From: Panopea generosa
Lineage: Eukaryota; Mollusca; Bivalvia; Adapedonta; Hiatellidae
Direction: 5' to 3'
NCBI GenBank assembly: GCA_029582155.1
Contig: CM055902.1
Span: forward strand, 13,112,041 to 13,176,040
DNA: 64,000 nt
The notes beneath the pieces are model-generated. The model had not been told where the DNA came from. It ran no database searches and saw nothing but the letters and a program-made list of their open reading frames with translations. Of the stretch, positions 25,100-37,303 are shown one piece after another. Made by a program: the position numbers and the translations under genes. Within the stretch, counting starts at the first letter, position 1. The number at the start of each line of letters is the position of its first letter.

Positions 25100-28000
25100 A
25101 AGTTTTTTATCAATTATTATCAAATATATTTTGAGGTAATTTACCACATTACATGCTTTACTTCCCAACATAAGTTTGTAAATACTATTTTAAAACGCAC
25201 ATATCACTATATATCCCAGTTATAATAATAAAGGAACGATTTGAGAAAAAAAAACACTCAAAACTACGACCATAGTTACTATTTGCTGAGGAAAAAACAT
25301 TAACGCAAAAGTAACCTATTGAAAAGTTCGCTTCCATAACGGACATAATATTATAAAACTACCAGTATAAAAAGTAATACGAGATAGAAAAAAAAGTTAA
25401 TGATTGAAATTTTATAATTATTGTTGTTTTTCTGGTAATTTTTGTTGTAATTTTCATTTATCATTTTGTTGCTTTTTCATGAAAAGGAAATGAGGATGGC
25501 ACTTGCATATTTTTAAAAATCGTTAACCAGATAACCCAATGTTTGATTGTGTGATTCAAGTCTCTAATGAAAATGTTAAAGAAGGTAATATAACTAGAAG
25601 TGAAAGCATGTTGGTGATATCTAAGGCGACATCTCAAGATCACCCATGTTGCTGGTCAGCTCGATCAAATAAATGTGGGTTATAAGAAATATAACCTGTT
25701 TATTGCAGATGGATTTTGGTTCTCCTGAGATTCATCACCGAGATATCCCACCACCAATAAAACTGGATGTCGAATATGACATGAAAATGTTTAAATTCAT
25801 AACGAAAGCTCACTGACACACCTAAGTATAAGCGATACAAAAATATGCGATGATCAACTATTAACATAGTGTATAAATTTTATAAGCCTCATATATTGAA
25901 GAATTACAAACAACGCATGGAAACACAACATAAAATTACACAATATACATTTTTATACAATAAGCATATAAATGAAGTGACGCATGTAAATACGCCTTCG
26001 CACCAGAACACTCACCCACGCAAATACACACATGCGCGTTTGTGAACAGATCAGGCCGTACACGCTCGATCACACGCTCAAAACTCGCCACACTGTTTCT
26101 TTTTTTAAATTATTTTTACAATTTAATTGTAAAATAAGCTCAAACATACACACGAGAGCACATATGCAAGTGTACAAACAAAAACATCGCAATAAATATT
26201 ACAAACAATATATATACACTGTGTATATTATGGAAATGTTATCTAATTCTCTCCTGAGTGGGCCACATTGCGAAAAATATAGTATTTGTTGGAGATACAA
26301 TAGAAAACATATCTCGTGCACGTGCAACAATCAAATCAAATTCAAAACCGAAACCATTAATCAAAAGACCAAGAAATAATCCAATGAAGAAATTGTAATA
26401 AATATGAATTTTTTATATGAAAGCTCTCGTAATTATCATTCAATTCATATTAAGCAAAACATCATGCGACACACATACCTTTAAAGAATCTTGGTACATT
26501 TCCGATACCGCATATTGGAGTCATACGGCATAAAAGAATAGCGTAACATAACTAAATCTAAGGTATTTCATTCGGAATACACAGTGTTTTTATTTTAATC
26601 GTTTTTTTTCACGTATACCTTCACATTATAAAATAGTATAACTATGAATAAAACGGCATATACCTATACCATATACGACATCATGATGACAGTTTTATGA
26701 TAGTCGTCTGATCCGATATGTATGTACGTAAGTTACAATACACATGGTTTCTCTTTGCAATACCGTACTTTTAAATACTATTGAAATATTGTAACAAATC
26801 TTAATTAGATTTGATGATGAAGTTATAGGTTTTATTAAGTTACGGGAAGACATAGACACTTAAAAGCATAAAATCAGATGGTCTACATCTTCAGCTGCAC
26901 CAACTGTTTTGAATATTATTTTTTTACTTGTTTACAAGTAAAGTAACTGAAAACAGTATATATGCGGTACTATATTACACCGGATACAATAACAACAACG
27001 TGCTCTTTGTTTTAGCCTATTTTCTTTCTAAAAGGAGTGTTTCCATCTGCGCATCGAATTGAACATTGTGATATTTCGTTTGAAAAAGCAATATTTGCAA
27101 AACATTGACAAACATAAGTTCAGATACCAAAATAATATTGTAGTCGTTTTTATGAATTTGAAATCCCTTTAACAAACTTTAAGGACATTGTTTTGTAAAT
27201 TCTTAGACAAATTGACGTTTATTTGGTACATATCAATTTGACGGTCATTTGAACGTATATTTAATCATGTCTTTGAATATACATTTCTAATTATATGTAT
27301 ATTCTAGATGTAAATTTATTTAATACAATACAAATTGGGCCCTCTCTCCGATGACTAATTATTTATGTCATACTGGGTCAAAATCATGGTAATATTATTT
27401 ATCTAAGTTATATATTCTAAATGATTTTTCGGTATTTACGTTATCTTGTACCGCTGACTGTTAAAAACAGAATAAAAACCTTCTTTTATATGTTCTTTAA
27501 TATATAGTTTGAACGATTTCTTAACATGTTAAGGAACATTGAAAATTGAGTAAACACAGTGATGTAACAAAGCACCTATCCACGTTATATCAATATGCTA
27601 CACCTGTAGTAAAGAAGTTTTGTTGTGTTTTTTTATGGGGTTTAGACTGAGTAGAACCACCGTCATTCCGCAGGTAACTGGAAACTTTCTCACATAAAGA
27701 TTAAAGAGCGGTGAGAGGTAAGTGATCTTGGGACGGCACCTTAGACTCTCGGCCACGGACAACCCTTAGTGAAGAAGTAATTGAATGACACATCGGTGAC
27801 TGTTTTCAAATGAGTACAGGTGTGTTGTGATTATTTGATGCTGTTAAAGGACATACTTAACATACTATGCTATGTTGTTGATTAGCGTTGATAAATGGAG
27901 ATGTTCAATGGACGACCAGAGTACTTTATTTATTTGATAGATGGCGCCGATATCAATAAGGTTATTGACATTGGCGGTTTTTATTATTTAAGGGACACAT

Positions 28001-28200
28001 GCTAATTTTGATGATTTATCACTTAATGATATTCTTGACAATTAGTTGTTCATAAATAAATGTTCATTAATTATATGAAATATATGTTGACATGAGATAA
28101 ATAAACATATAAACTATATTATAACTGATGAGAAAACAACCACTTTGCCAAAACAGATATAAGGAGTTTCGAACCAGTTTCCTCTTATTAGTCATGCAAA
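25100..28200 (+). repeat. Family 2 repeat, copy 2 (mosaic)
   Basis: 25110-25690 aligns to 37150-37310 plus 38400-38830 ('acactcaaaa', 'tctctaatgaaaatgtt', 'ggcgac-tctcaagatcacc-atgttgc'). 27060-28200 aligns to 39120-40640 ('agacaaattgacgttt', 'tttgaacgtatatttaat', 'tgttcaatgg', 'aggagtttcgaac-agtttcc'). The middle, about 25700-26990, has no match I can see and holds only short open frames, including an unremarkable 115-residue one at 26032-26379. Because the two flanking blocks are much closer together in the copy at 37-41 kb, the middle may be an insertion. Confidence 0.8.
27620..27767 (-). mobile_element. Type 2 SINE inserted in family 2, with target duplication
   Basis: The SINE reads 'gagtagaaccaccgtcattc' on the plus strand and ends in a tRNA-like region ('gggacggcaccttagactc'). 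It is flanked by near-identical 12-bp direct repeats, 'agtaaagaagtt' (27608-27619) and 'agtgaagaagta' (27768-27779). The paralogous places at about 24053 and 39715 lack the insertion and carry a single copy of the target. That gives filled and empty sites within one window. Confidence 0.85.
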
Positions 28201-28212
28201 ACTAAACTTCTG

Positions 28213-28314
28213 TTTTTTGCAAAACGTGCAACGGCGTATTTTGCTCAGTTGAAACAATTCCAGTATGGGGTGGTGCAGTTTAAAAAATTACGCCGTTACA
28301 CTTTTTTGCAAAAA
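28213..28314. mobile_element. Foldback element, about 100 bp
   Basis: The left arm (28213-28242) and the right arm (about 28283-28314) are inverted copies about 30 bp long, sharing 'ttttttgcaaaa', a GTG-CAACGGCGTA-like core and 'tttt'. They are separated by about 40 bp. It lies exactly at the junction between family 2 copy 2 and the inverted family 1 copy D. Confidence 0.75.
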
Positions 28315-28638
28315 TAAATTTGCATAACCACTTGATAACATGAATGGTTCATCTCTACACAGAGACTGCGTTCGCCTTTGTTTCGTGTTTACCGCGGGAA
28401 ATGTTACCTGAAGCGGGCACTTTTCTTACGACTACTGCACTACTCCGTAGCAAACAATTAAGTGGGCTCACAAACGTGTAAATCGTATATTACTTATCAC
28501 TGGTTAAATTATATATCAATTATTTTAATTTAAAACCAACGTAGAGATATATTTGTGACCTACTTTTTTCTTTGTTCAAGGAAACTGCTACAATTAAAAT
28601 GAAAAACAATTTATCGTGTTTTATTCTGTTTACGTAAA

Positions 28639-28690
28639 GAAGAAGAAGAAGAAAGAAAAAAAGAAGATGAGAAGAAGAAGAAGGTGAGGG
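28639..28690. repeat. GAA-rich triplet array
   Basis: It is the reverse complement of, and in the same relative place as, the CTT array of copy B at 21690-21915, but much shorter. Confidence 0.93.
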
Positions 28691-31361
28691 AGAAGAAATG
28701 AAACATCTGTTATTAATTTTCACTACATATATATTTCCATCAAGTTATTATATTGCAATACGTGACAAATTACGCATTTACCAACTTATATGTACACACA
28801 CATGCACACATGTATGCGCGCGCATTACAACACAATATCAACATTTTAAGAACTCATTTGAATTGGAAATTCTTGATATATATTCGTAATTAGGTAAACA
28901 TTATGATTGACATAGAAGCAACATTACATTCCCATCTCAGTCAATTTCACTATATGATGTATCTATAATGCTTATTCTTCTAAATCACAAACGTCATATT
29001 CGGGTAATTATTACAAAGTGTGAGCAATGCCAGTCGCTTTTCGTTTTGGCTAATGGCAGATGTATGCTTAGGTTCTCTGTGTACGATGTATTCATGAAAA
29101 GCCAGAAAGTGTAATTTATGATGACGCCGTTTTATATCATAGGCACACTTAACATAAAAATATGATTTTTTAAACAAGAAAACACATGCTCGATGTCAAT
29201 AACTCTTCTTGTATTTTATATACTTAAAGATCTCGTTAAATAATCAATAGTTCAATATGAAGTATTTAAGGAAACAGTTATTAAATCTATTATAACACAT
29301 TGAAAAAAATCGGTTTCATAATCTTACATCTAATGAGAAAGGACTTTATTTATCCGAACAATCATTGGATGACTTTGTAAATATACTAGGCAATTACGAT
29401 TTACTATGTTTATCTGAAATTTTGGCAAATAAAAACATTGAAATAGCTTTTTAACTCAGACAATTTTAGCATTGAAAAGCAAGACGTTCAAGTTCTTACT
29501 GATTGAATATATTAAAGGCCGCTTTTTAGCCTACAGCTGATATATTCAGACAAATGAAAAGCGACATCCAAATCATGCACCGATGATTTAATTTGAAATG
29601 TCACAACGTATTGGGGAACAAAATTACAAGAGGAATTAAAAAAACTGTAACTGAAATCACTTTCGATATTCGTATTCTAGAAAATAGCTTGACAGACGAC
29701 ACAAGCCGAGACATGCACACACGAATTTAGAAGGAAATAAATTCACCGAGTTTCTAGCATAATTCTAGCGTATCATTACACAGTTGCACCCCTTTTTCAC
29801 GGTCATGTAATTCTTGCAATTCCAATGTGATTGAGTTTGAAATATTTGCAAAATGATTCGTAGGGACTGTGGTTTGTTGCTACAGAGCAAATGCTGGCAT
29901 AACATATACTGTAATATGACATCACTGGTGCTAAAATTTATTGGGAATTAAACATATGAGCATTTTTTTTTAAAAAAAGCATGTTTTTGCATTATCTTTG
30001 AAAAAACAACTGGTCAACCTACAAGTTATTGTGCTTTTTTATGTGGGAATACATTTTTGCTATGAAAAAAACTTTAAAAATTCTATGTGGATTATTACTG
30101 TGAAAATTTCGATTTAATTTTATATAACGCAACGAACAAAATTCAACTATATAGTGAGACCTTAATGCTATAATGCTGAATGTAAATATAACTGTGACAA
30201 AAATGCTATTTATAATCAGAACATAAATAAATATGGTGAAACAAGAAGGGATTTATATTAAACATGTATATAAAATATTGCCGAAAATGTATAAAACATA
30301 ATACAGTTTTATGCAATGAACGACAGAAATCCACGTGAATACTGAAAACTATTTCAACAAAAATCATCTAATCCGACCGGCGACCACAATTCAAATGCCC
30401 AATTCTACACTTACTTTAAAAATCTAACCTAACATTCGGATCAGCATGAAAACCAAGAATGTAATGCAATAATGAGAGATTTTGCGCTACAACAACATAT
30501 AACAATAAGCATTAATCAACATTTAGTGAGCTCCATTGGTTGATTACTGTGTAACAAATATAAGCAGCAGCAAATCGATCAGTGATCACTAAATCATGTT
30601 CGTTTGATTATATTTGAATAAATACTTTAAAGAAAGTATGTCATTTGAAAGCTTTTGTATTGTTAACGATATTTAAGTTAGACACCTATTTTCACTGAGT
30701 TGCTCAACTGGTAAGGGGCCCTAAAATTTAGAAGGGATAACTGCTTTAATATATAAAAATAGTGATTCTTTTGAAATGATAAATCGACAGACGCTTAGTT
30801 CGGCTTGAAATCCAATTATAGCACGGTCGATGTTATATACACACCCTGATTTCATCGATTGAAAAGTAACTTAACCGATCAATAAATTTTTCTGTTACTT
30901 TGCGGATTGAAATAACACCATTTTATAATTGAACAGAATGAGCTATGGTTTAAATTACTTAAACCTGGAATGAATGGTAAATTATTTACATTAACCGATT
31001 AATGCAAGATCATTGTCAAAGTGTGTGTTAAGCAATTAAATTCTTTATCCGATATTTTAAAATGTGAAATATGAGTGTAACAAGGGGACATAACTTCACG
31101 CATCATATTTTTACATGAAACTTTTAATGAAATCATATTGAGTATCACTTACAACACTGTCTAGATGCAGAGTTCTGTTATCTTTTATTTGCCGATGACG
31201 ATGTGCTGTGTTCGTTAACAAAGATTCTTTAACAAGCTTAGACAATTTCTTTATGGTGGGGTATTTAACCATTTACAAGACAAAACTCATAATCAGTATT
31301 TTAAAATGGTGGAAATGTTAACTGGGAACATTAATGGACAGTCTTTACCTTTACATACGAA

Positions 31362-31530
31362 TCAAGAAAGAGAACATAAGTAGGTAAATCGCTATCGAGT
31401 CCGTTTTCTGAATAGAACAAGAACTTACTGCTGGTATTGGAGTGGTCACCTAGTCGAAATTGGGATCTGGCCGATGACTTCGAGTATTTCAAATACAAAG
31501 GCTGACAATTGCTTGCGGAAAGACGGGAAA
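31362..31530 (-). mobile_element. Type 1 SINE inside copy D, decayed
   Basis: On the minus strand 'gatcccaatttcgactagg' is followed by 'tgacc', then 'gaaaacggactcgatagcg' and 'tatgttc', matching the B-box end and body of the SINE at 19223. The A-box half is heavily decayed. Its position inside the repeat is the same as in copies A and B. The 76-codon minus-strand frame at 31331-31561 is a shadow of this SINE. Confidence 0.75.
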
Positions 31531-31630
31531 TTTTATTCAGACGTATAGACGTCTGAGACAAATTCTTAGCGACAACAATATGTTAGTTATATGCTGAAAC
31601 CCACGACAACACGTCATTAAATAAAATAAC

Positions 31631-31870
31631 GAAAACCATAACTTTTATCTATACTTGTAATATCGAAATGATTTAATTGAAAACAATAACATTTATCTTT
31701 ATTTGTAATATCGAAATGGTTTAATTGAAAACCATAACATTTATCTATATTTGTAATATCGAAATGGTTTAATTGAAAACCATAACATTTATCTATATTT
31801 GTAATATCGAAATAATTTAATTGAAAACCATAACTTTTATCTATATATGTAATATCAAAATGGTTTAATT
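31631..31870. repeat. 48-bp tandem repeat, five units
   Basis: Exactly 240 bp, or five units sharing 'aaaccataacatttatctat' and 'gtaatatcgaaatggtttaa'. The units differ at only a few positions, so the array is young. It abuts the end of copy D. Confidence 0.95.
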
Positions 31871-34800
31871 ATACCCAAGGGCATTATCTTCCTTAAGATG
31901 CCGCTTCAGTGTTTATATTCTTCTTGAGCTGGTGACAATTACGATTAGCATTCTTATTAAAATATTGGTGACTGGCGTATATTATGACATCATTTCCCTT
32001 TACCCTAGTGACGTTTGGAACAGAACTCGATATATTTTTCGAACAATCTAATTGTGAAACATCTTTATTTGTTTAAAAAAACTAAATTGTCGGTTCACTC
32101 TGTTTTTTATTCTAAATATGGTAAATATATCTGCAAACGTATATTAGTTATAGTGTGAACGGAGCCCCGTTTCGTTTTTAAGCATTGAGTGTTTATCACA
32201 TTCTTAATTTAACAATACGTCATATATAACATAAAGGTCCCAAGGGCTACGGTTAAACTCAGCGAAATTTAATTATTTTTAGGCTTGGATTTGATTTATA
32301 CATGTACTGATATATCAAAGCGTATTTATGTGAAAATGTAGGACCATTTCTGAACACATGTCGAAATTGACACATGGGCGGTTGCTCAATCGCAGTGTCG
32401 TAAACAATCCACACGTAACCTCATGACATTAACGTAATGTGTTTGTGATCAAGAAATAATTGAATGTTATGTGAATTTTTCTTTCCAAATTATAATAGAT
32501 GTGATGCTATTATTGAATACTGTTTAATGGAATTGTACTTACGAGAATACCATGCCATTACATGGTTAATTGGCTGAAAAATCATTGATACGTCCCATTG
32601 AATGTCCCGAGTACTCTAATTTAACTTGATATATTGACACGTTAACTATGGGACTGTTGGAAACAACGTTTGGCAAAATGACATATAGATTAAATACGAA
32701 TTGAATTTCGGAGAAAATCGAGAGTTACATTAAAAAAACAATTTGTGCCTTAGTTTGGAGCTGTCTGATATGCCAACAATGTTATTGTGAATGTTGTCTA
32801 ATTGATATGTTATAATTGAATCGTGTTGTTGTTTTAAAGCTTACACTGCTTCTGTAGGATCAAATGAATTTCTTGAGTAAAACGGACATATATGTAGAAG
32901 ACCTAACATGCGTGCTCTTTTTTTAAGTAAATTTATCGAATTCGTTGCCAAAGATTTATAATGCAAGGACATGCTGAGTGTTATATCATGTACTGGCAGA
33001 AGACTAGTAAAATGGTTTAAATCTTTTCTCAAAATAAAGTAGGAATGTGATCATTTTGAGGATCTCATGATACATCGATCAGTGTCATAATTAAACGTCA
33101 ATCAACTAAACGTACTTTAGTAATCTCTTTGTATATGATAATATGAGAATTTATAGAGTGCTTTCTCACAAAACATTCGCTTAACAATTTTAGTATACAT
33201 CGGGCAGTAAAAAATGATCAAAAATTAATTTTCATGTTAAACTATCACTAACTATATTAATATTGTTTAAAATAGACGATTTTTTGTCGGCGAAAACCCT
33301 TTTTGACAATAGACAAAATATTGACTGCCTCAAACAAAACAAAAAGAAGAGAAATTATTATACGAAATAAAATACTTAACTAGAAGTGTGTATCTCTTGA
33401 ATTAGAAATTAGAAAATAAACAATAATAATATTTTGCATTCGGCGATGTCGTGTTTTATTGAGAGATGTTTTTTCCGTTATGTCTATTACCACGTTTGAG
33501 AGCACACGGGCTGATAAAAACTACGTTACAGTTAGAGTGATTCGTGTTTTTTTTCTTAACATGTTTTTATCGAATGTCTTTATCAGAAAGTTTTAACCGT
33601 TCGAACTTAAAAAAAATCGTATTTTCGTTTTATACCTCCGCAGAGGTTTATTAAACATGTTTACTACACAACTACTGTTATGATGCGAATACCAGGTATA
33701 CATCTAGCTTGACGGCCTTAACATGTCAAAGGTCACCAAATAGTATCACGCGCAAAATGTTACACTGGAACTGAACTGATATATCTAAAGCAATATTCAT
33801 ATTCAAGTTCTTTGTTTTACATTTTACCAATAGAAATGAATCAGTTAAAATTTATATGTATCATTCATTAAATTAAATGTCATTGTATCGAAAGTCAACT
33901 AGTAAAATATTGACGAGATAATTGCTCAAACTATGTCATATTCTTTTAATAGTTTTTAGCTTTAGTATAGCATTTATTCAGAATAATAATTTTTATCTAA
34001 TGACATCATACACACAAAGAGTTTGTAAATTCCGTCATTAATGAGTATATTATTATATACATAGCTTGAATGCACTTGAACTTACTTGCATTTTCCTCGG
34101 TATTTTGTACAAAATGAAGCTGCATGTAATGTAATAGATCTGCTGTATGTAGCACATTTATTAGAGTTTATGCTTCTATACATATAGGGAATATTAAGAT
34201 AATATTTATGACAAAAGGTTTGTTCAATGACATTACAACAGTGTATTAAAATAACAGTTAAACTTCGCCACTATATGCCTAGTACATTGAATGTCTTTGT
34301 CCTCGAGTTCTTTGTATAATCAGGTTAGTGGCAATACGATATGTGTTACAAAACTTTCTGATGCTTGGTTCAATGAGAACGCTCTTATTTAACAATGAAT
34401 CTGAATTGTTTTGATATTATAAAATCATAAAATGTGATTTATCAACATATCTTAAACATAAATTAAATGGGGAAATCAGGTTCGAAATTAAATCAAATTA
34501 TACTTAAACCCTCCCCCATACACACAGACTTTTTATTTCTACAAACCTAACTAATAATCTAAAAATACATGCTATATTAAAGGCACAATCGGACTTGGTA
34601 GCTATAAAAGTATTAGTTTTGAAATGCATATGTATGTTAAACTAACTCTTTTCATGGGAAGTGATGGTAGGATGGTGATAAATGCGTCGATTTGTAAGTT
34701 AATGTAACACGAGACGTTGGATTTTGCCACATCGAAGGTTAGTAAAATTACACCAAAATTAGGCATAACTATTCGTCATGCTACACGACCAAAGTCACTA

Positions 34801-35732
34801 GTGGAACTGATAATTCTCTGCAGACTTTTGTATCGTATAATATGGCCCATGGCATTTTTATCACTCTACCTAAGAAAGCACTGAATTAGATGATGCAGAA
34901 TTCAATCATATAATATATAGAATGACTGGATTGGAAAAATAAACTTTCGGCATCTATTGCTCAATTAAAATCATGAAATCATGAGCAAATTAAGATATTT
35001 TGATATTTTATCATTATACCAAAACCTATACTGGAAAAGCCATTTCATCATCAGGCAATTATATTGATATAATTATTTTATCTAGAGCATCATTTCCAGA
35101 CAAATGTAAATTATGCTTCATGTCTTTTCTCAGCACAGCAGTATATAAATGGCATTCCATGAATGGTAATCTATTACTGTTTAAATATAGTTTTTAGTTG
35201 GAAACTGTAATAGTTGTACTACAAGAGGGTTAAACTCATAATTTTATGTTCATGAAATAATTATCAGTGATTAGATTGCCGAATCCGACATTTTGATGTT
35301 TGAGCCAAAATTTAGATCGAAGAGAAATGCAGCTGGTATGATCTGATACCAAAACCTATTAAATGCACAGCGAAACCTGTATAAGTGATCACCTCTTTTA
35401 AGCAACAACTTGTTTTATACATTCATATTTTCAATTTACCATTTTTTATAATTTTAGTTTGAATAAACCTATTAAGCTGCCATTTGCTGAAGAAAAGTTT
35501 GATAGTTTATAGTATATCAATCAAAATAGAACTCCATAAAACAAGCAGTGTGCAATGTGTGTTACTGGTAAAGAACACCATACACTTTTATTAAAATCAT
35601 ATTGAATTTCGCGGAGTAACTAATAGTCAAGTGATGGTCAGGAACTTGTCCAAGACAAAAGTAGATAAAAAGTGATTGAAATCGTGTAGATATGTTCACT
35701 GTGGTTGTGACACGGCACAAGAAATCGAAATG

Positions 35733-35773
<41 letters not shown>

Positions 35774-36290
35774 TCCTTCAAATATGGTTCAGTTAATCAC
35801 ATATACAATGCCAAGTTAGTACGGTGTAATACTAATTGTACATGATCTACTTAGTCAAAAGGAGACTATCCAAAAGGCATGTCTAAATATTCGTAAAATA
35901 CTATGTTAATGTTATGTGATATATTTGCAAACTCCATAACTTAACTTGTTACATATTATGTTGTTGCGGTCTTGATGATAGATGTCAAAACAACATATAC
36001 CTGTGCATTTTTAAGATATATCAAAACATACTTCCAGTCACAAATAAATACAAAAGTATACAGTTTGTTTATAGATACATGTTACATGTTAATCAGATTT
36101 ATCAGTATTATGCAAAGAAAATATTTGGTAATTTTAGTCAAGGTTAATTCATCTTCGCTGTATCAAGCTATATTTTACTGATATAACTGCTTAAATAATT
36201 GACCAATCAAAACTGAAAGACCAATATCATAATATTTTATAGGATAATGGATAAAACATGAGATTATTTTAAATAGATGAAATACAAATG
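31871..36290. other. Long unassigned AT-rich stretch
   Basis: I found no convincing match to families 1 or 2, no transposon ends and no RNA gene. Open frames are short (60-70 codons), for example 32841-33032 on the minus strand and 35000-35197 and 35972-36181 on the plus strand, with no domains. Some of it may be repeat decayed beyond recognition by eye. Confidence 0.45.
35732..35768. repeat. (TA)n microsatellite
   Basis: Alternating AT of about 35 bp with one AA interruption near 35740. Confidence 0.95.
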
Positions 36291-36299
36291 GTTTGATAT

Positions 36300-36580
36300 A
36301 TCAAATCAAAGGAATTGTACGCTTGAAAGAAATCCCCATTCTAAACAAAGACAGCACTACATACTGCATTACGACTTTCACAATGTCATTCGGACTCTTT
36401 CTAGAATGAAACACATATAACAACGTGAAAACCTGCTCTACGGATCAAATTGAAATCAAAATTAAATCACGTGATTCATTTATATATCACAAAATAAGTT
36501 TTAATTTTAGCGGGAAATTTATTTCAGTTTAACCTAGGCGCATAGCCCAAATTCCTTTCAACATATTATTTTGACATATT
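36300..36580 (+). repeat. Family 2 block P
   Basis: The text 'acggatcaaattgaaatc', 'cacgtgattcattta', 'tttagtttaacctaggcgcat' (approximate) and 'caacatattattttgacatatttaaa' matches 52180-52350 in order. The same block occurs reverse-complemented at 50280-50480. In the 51-54 kb copy this block follows the F/K part; here it precedes it, so the family is a mosaic or was once tandem. Confidence 0.7.
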
Positions 36581-37139
36581 TAAACAGATATATATATCTT
36601 ATGTTAAATAATATTTAAATGAAAATACAATTATACTCAAACTTAATAAAAGTGAATCGCATTGGAAAAAAGCATTTAAAAGCATCAACATACTGGAGCC
36701 ATTGATCGGTATTATTTCTAGTGTACATTTTAACAGAAAACTGTCTCTCAAGCCAACACTCGTTGTGTATGTGTTACACTGCCAGATAATTAAAATATGT
36801 TTGTTAAGGTTGGCATTGAGAACATACACTTACGGTATGATTATTTTCGTTTATATCCTACATAGCATGATGTTAAACATTCATGACATATACTCAAATG
36901 TAGTATCTAGTATTTGAGTATATTAGAAACTCCGAGACATTGAAAATGTTAACTTTTTTGCACAAAGTGACATTTGACCCAAATTTTTGCATTTAGGATA
37001 CATTGGTTTCAATGGCAACCGATGACATATGGTCAAGTATAGTCTAAAGTCACTTTCTATTACAACAGACTCCCATGAACATTCCGTACCTCATGCGATG
37101 ATTTTTGGAATTTTTACCATACAAATGATGGTTTTCTTA
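36581..37139. other. Unassigned stretch
   Basis: Overlapping short frames on both strands at 36599-36917 have no recognisable domain. No repeat match was found. Confidence 0.5.
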
Positions 37140-37303
37140 ATAAAAAACATATTAGATTTACTTCGTTAAATATTTCTGAGGTAATACACCACATCAAACA
37201 CATTATTTGCAAAACATCAGTTTGGAAATATATATTTATACATCACTGAATATCCCAGGTGTAATAGTAAAGAAACGGTCAGATAAAAAAACACTCAAAA
37301 GTA

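Larger units (their letters stand above)
28500..31625 (-). repeat. Family 1 dispersed repeat, inverted copy D
   Basis: Reverse-complemented, it follows copies A and B from about 480 to 3720. Matching parts are: 31625-31560 with 19068-19140; the SINE at 31362-31530; 31235-31140 with 895-985 ('aacgaacacagcac', 'gtaagtgatactcaat'); 30850-30790 with 1215-1275; 30165-30125 with the 'ggtctcacta' block; the AAAACGGCGTCAT box at 29133-29121; and the GAA array at 28690-28639. The 3' third of the repeat (A 3730-5345) is missing. Confidence 0.8.

Noticed and set aside
26032..26379. 115-codon open frame
   Set aside because: No domain, low-complexity Lys/Thr/Asn/Tyr content, no transcription context; a frame of this length may occur by chance in a window of this size.
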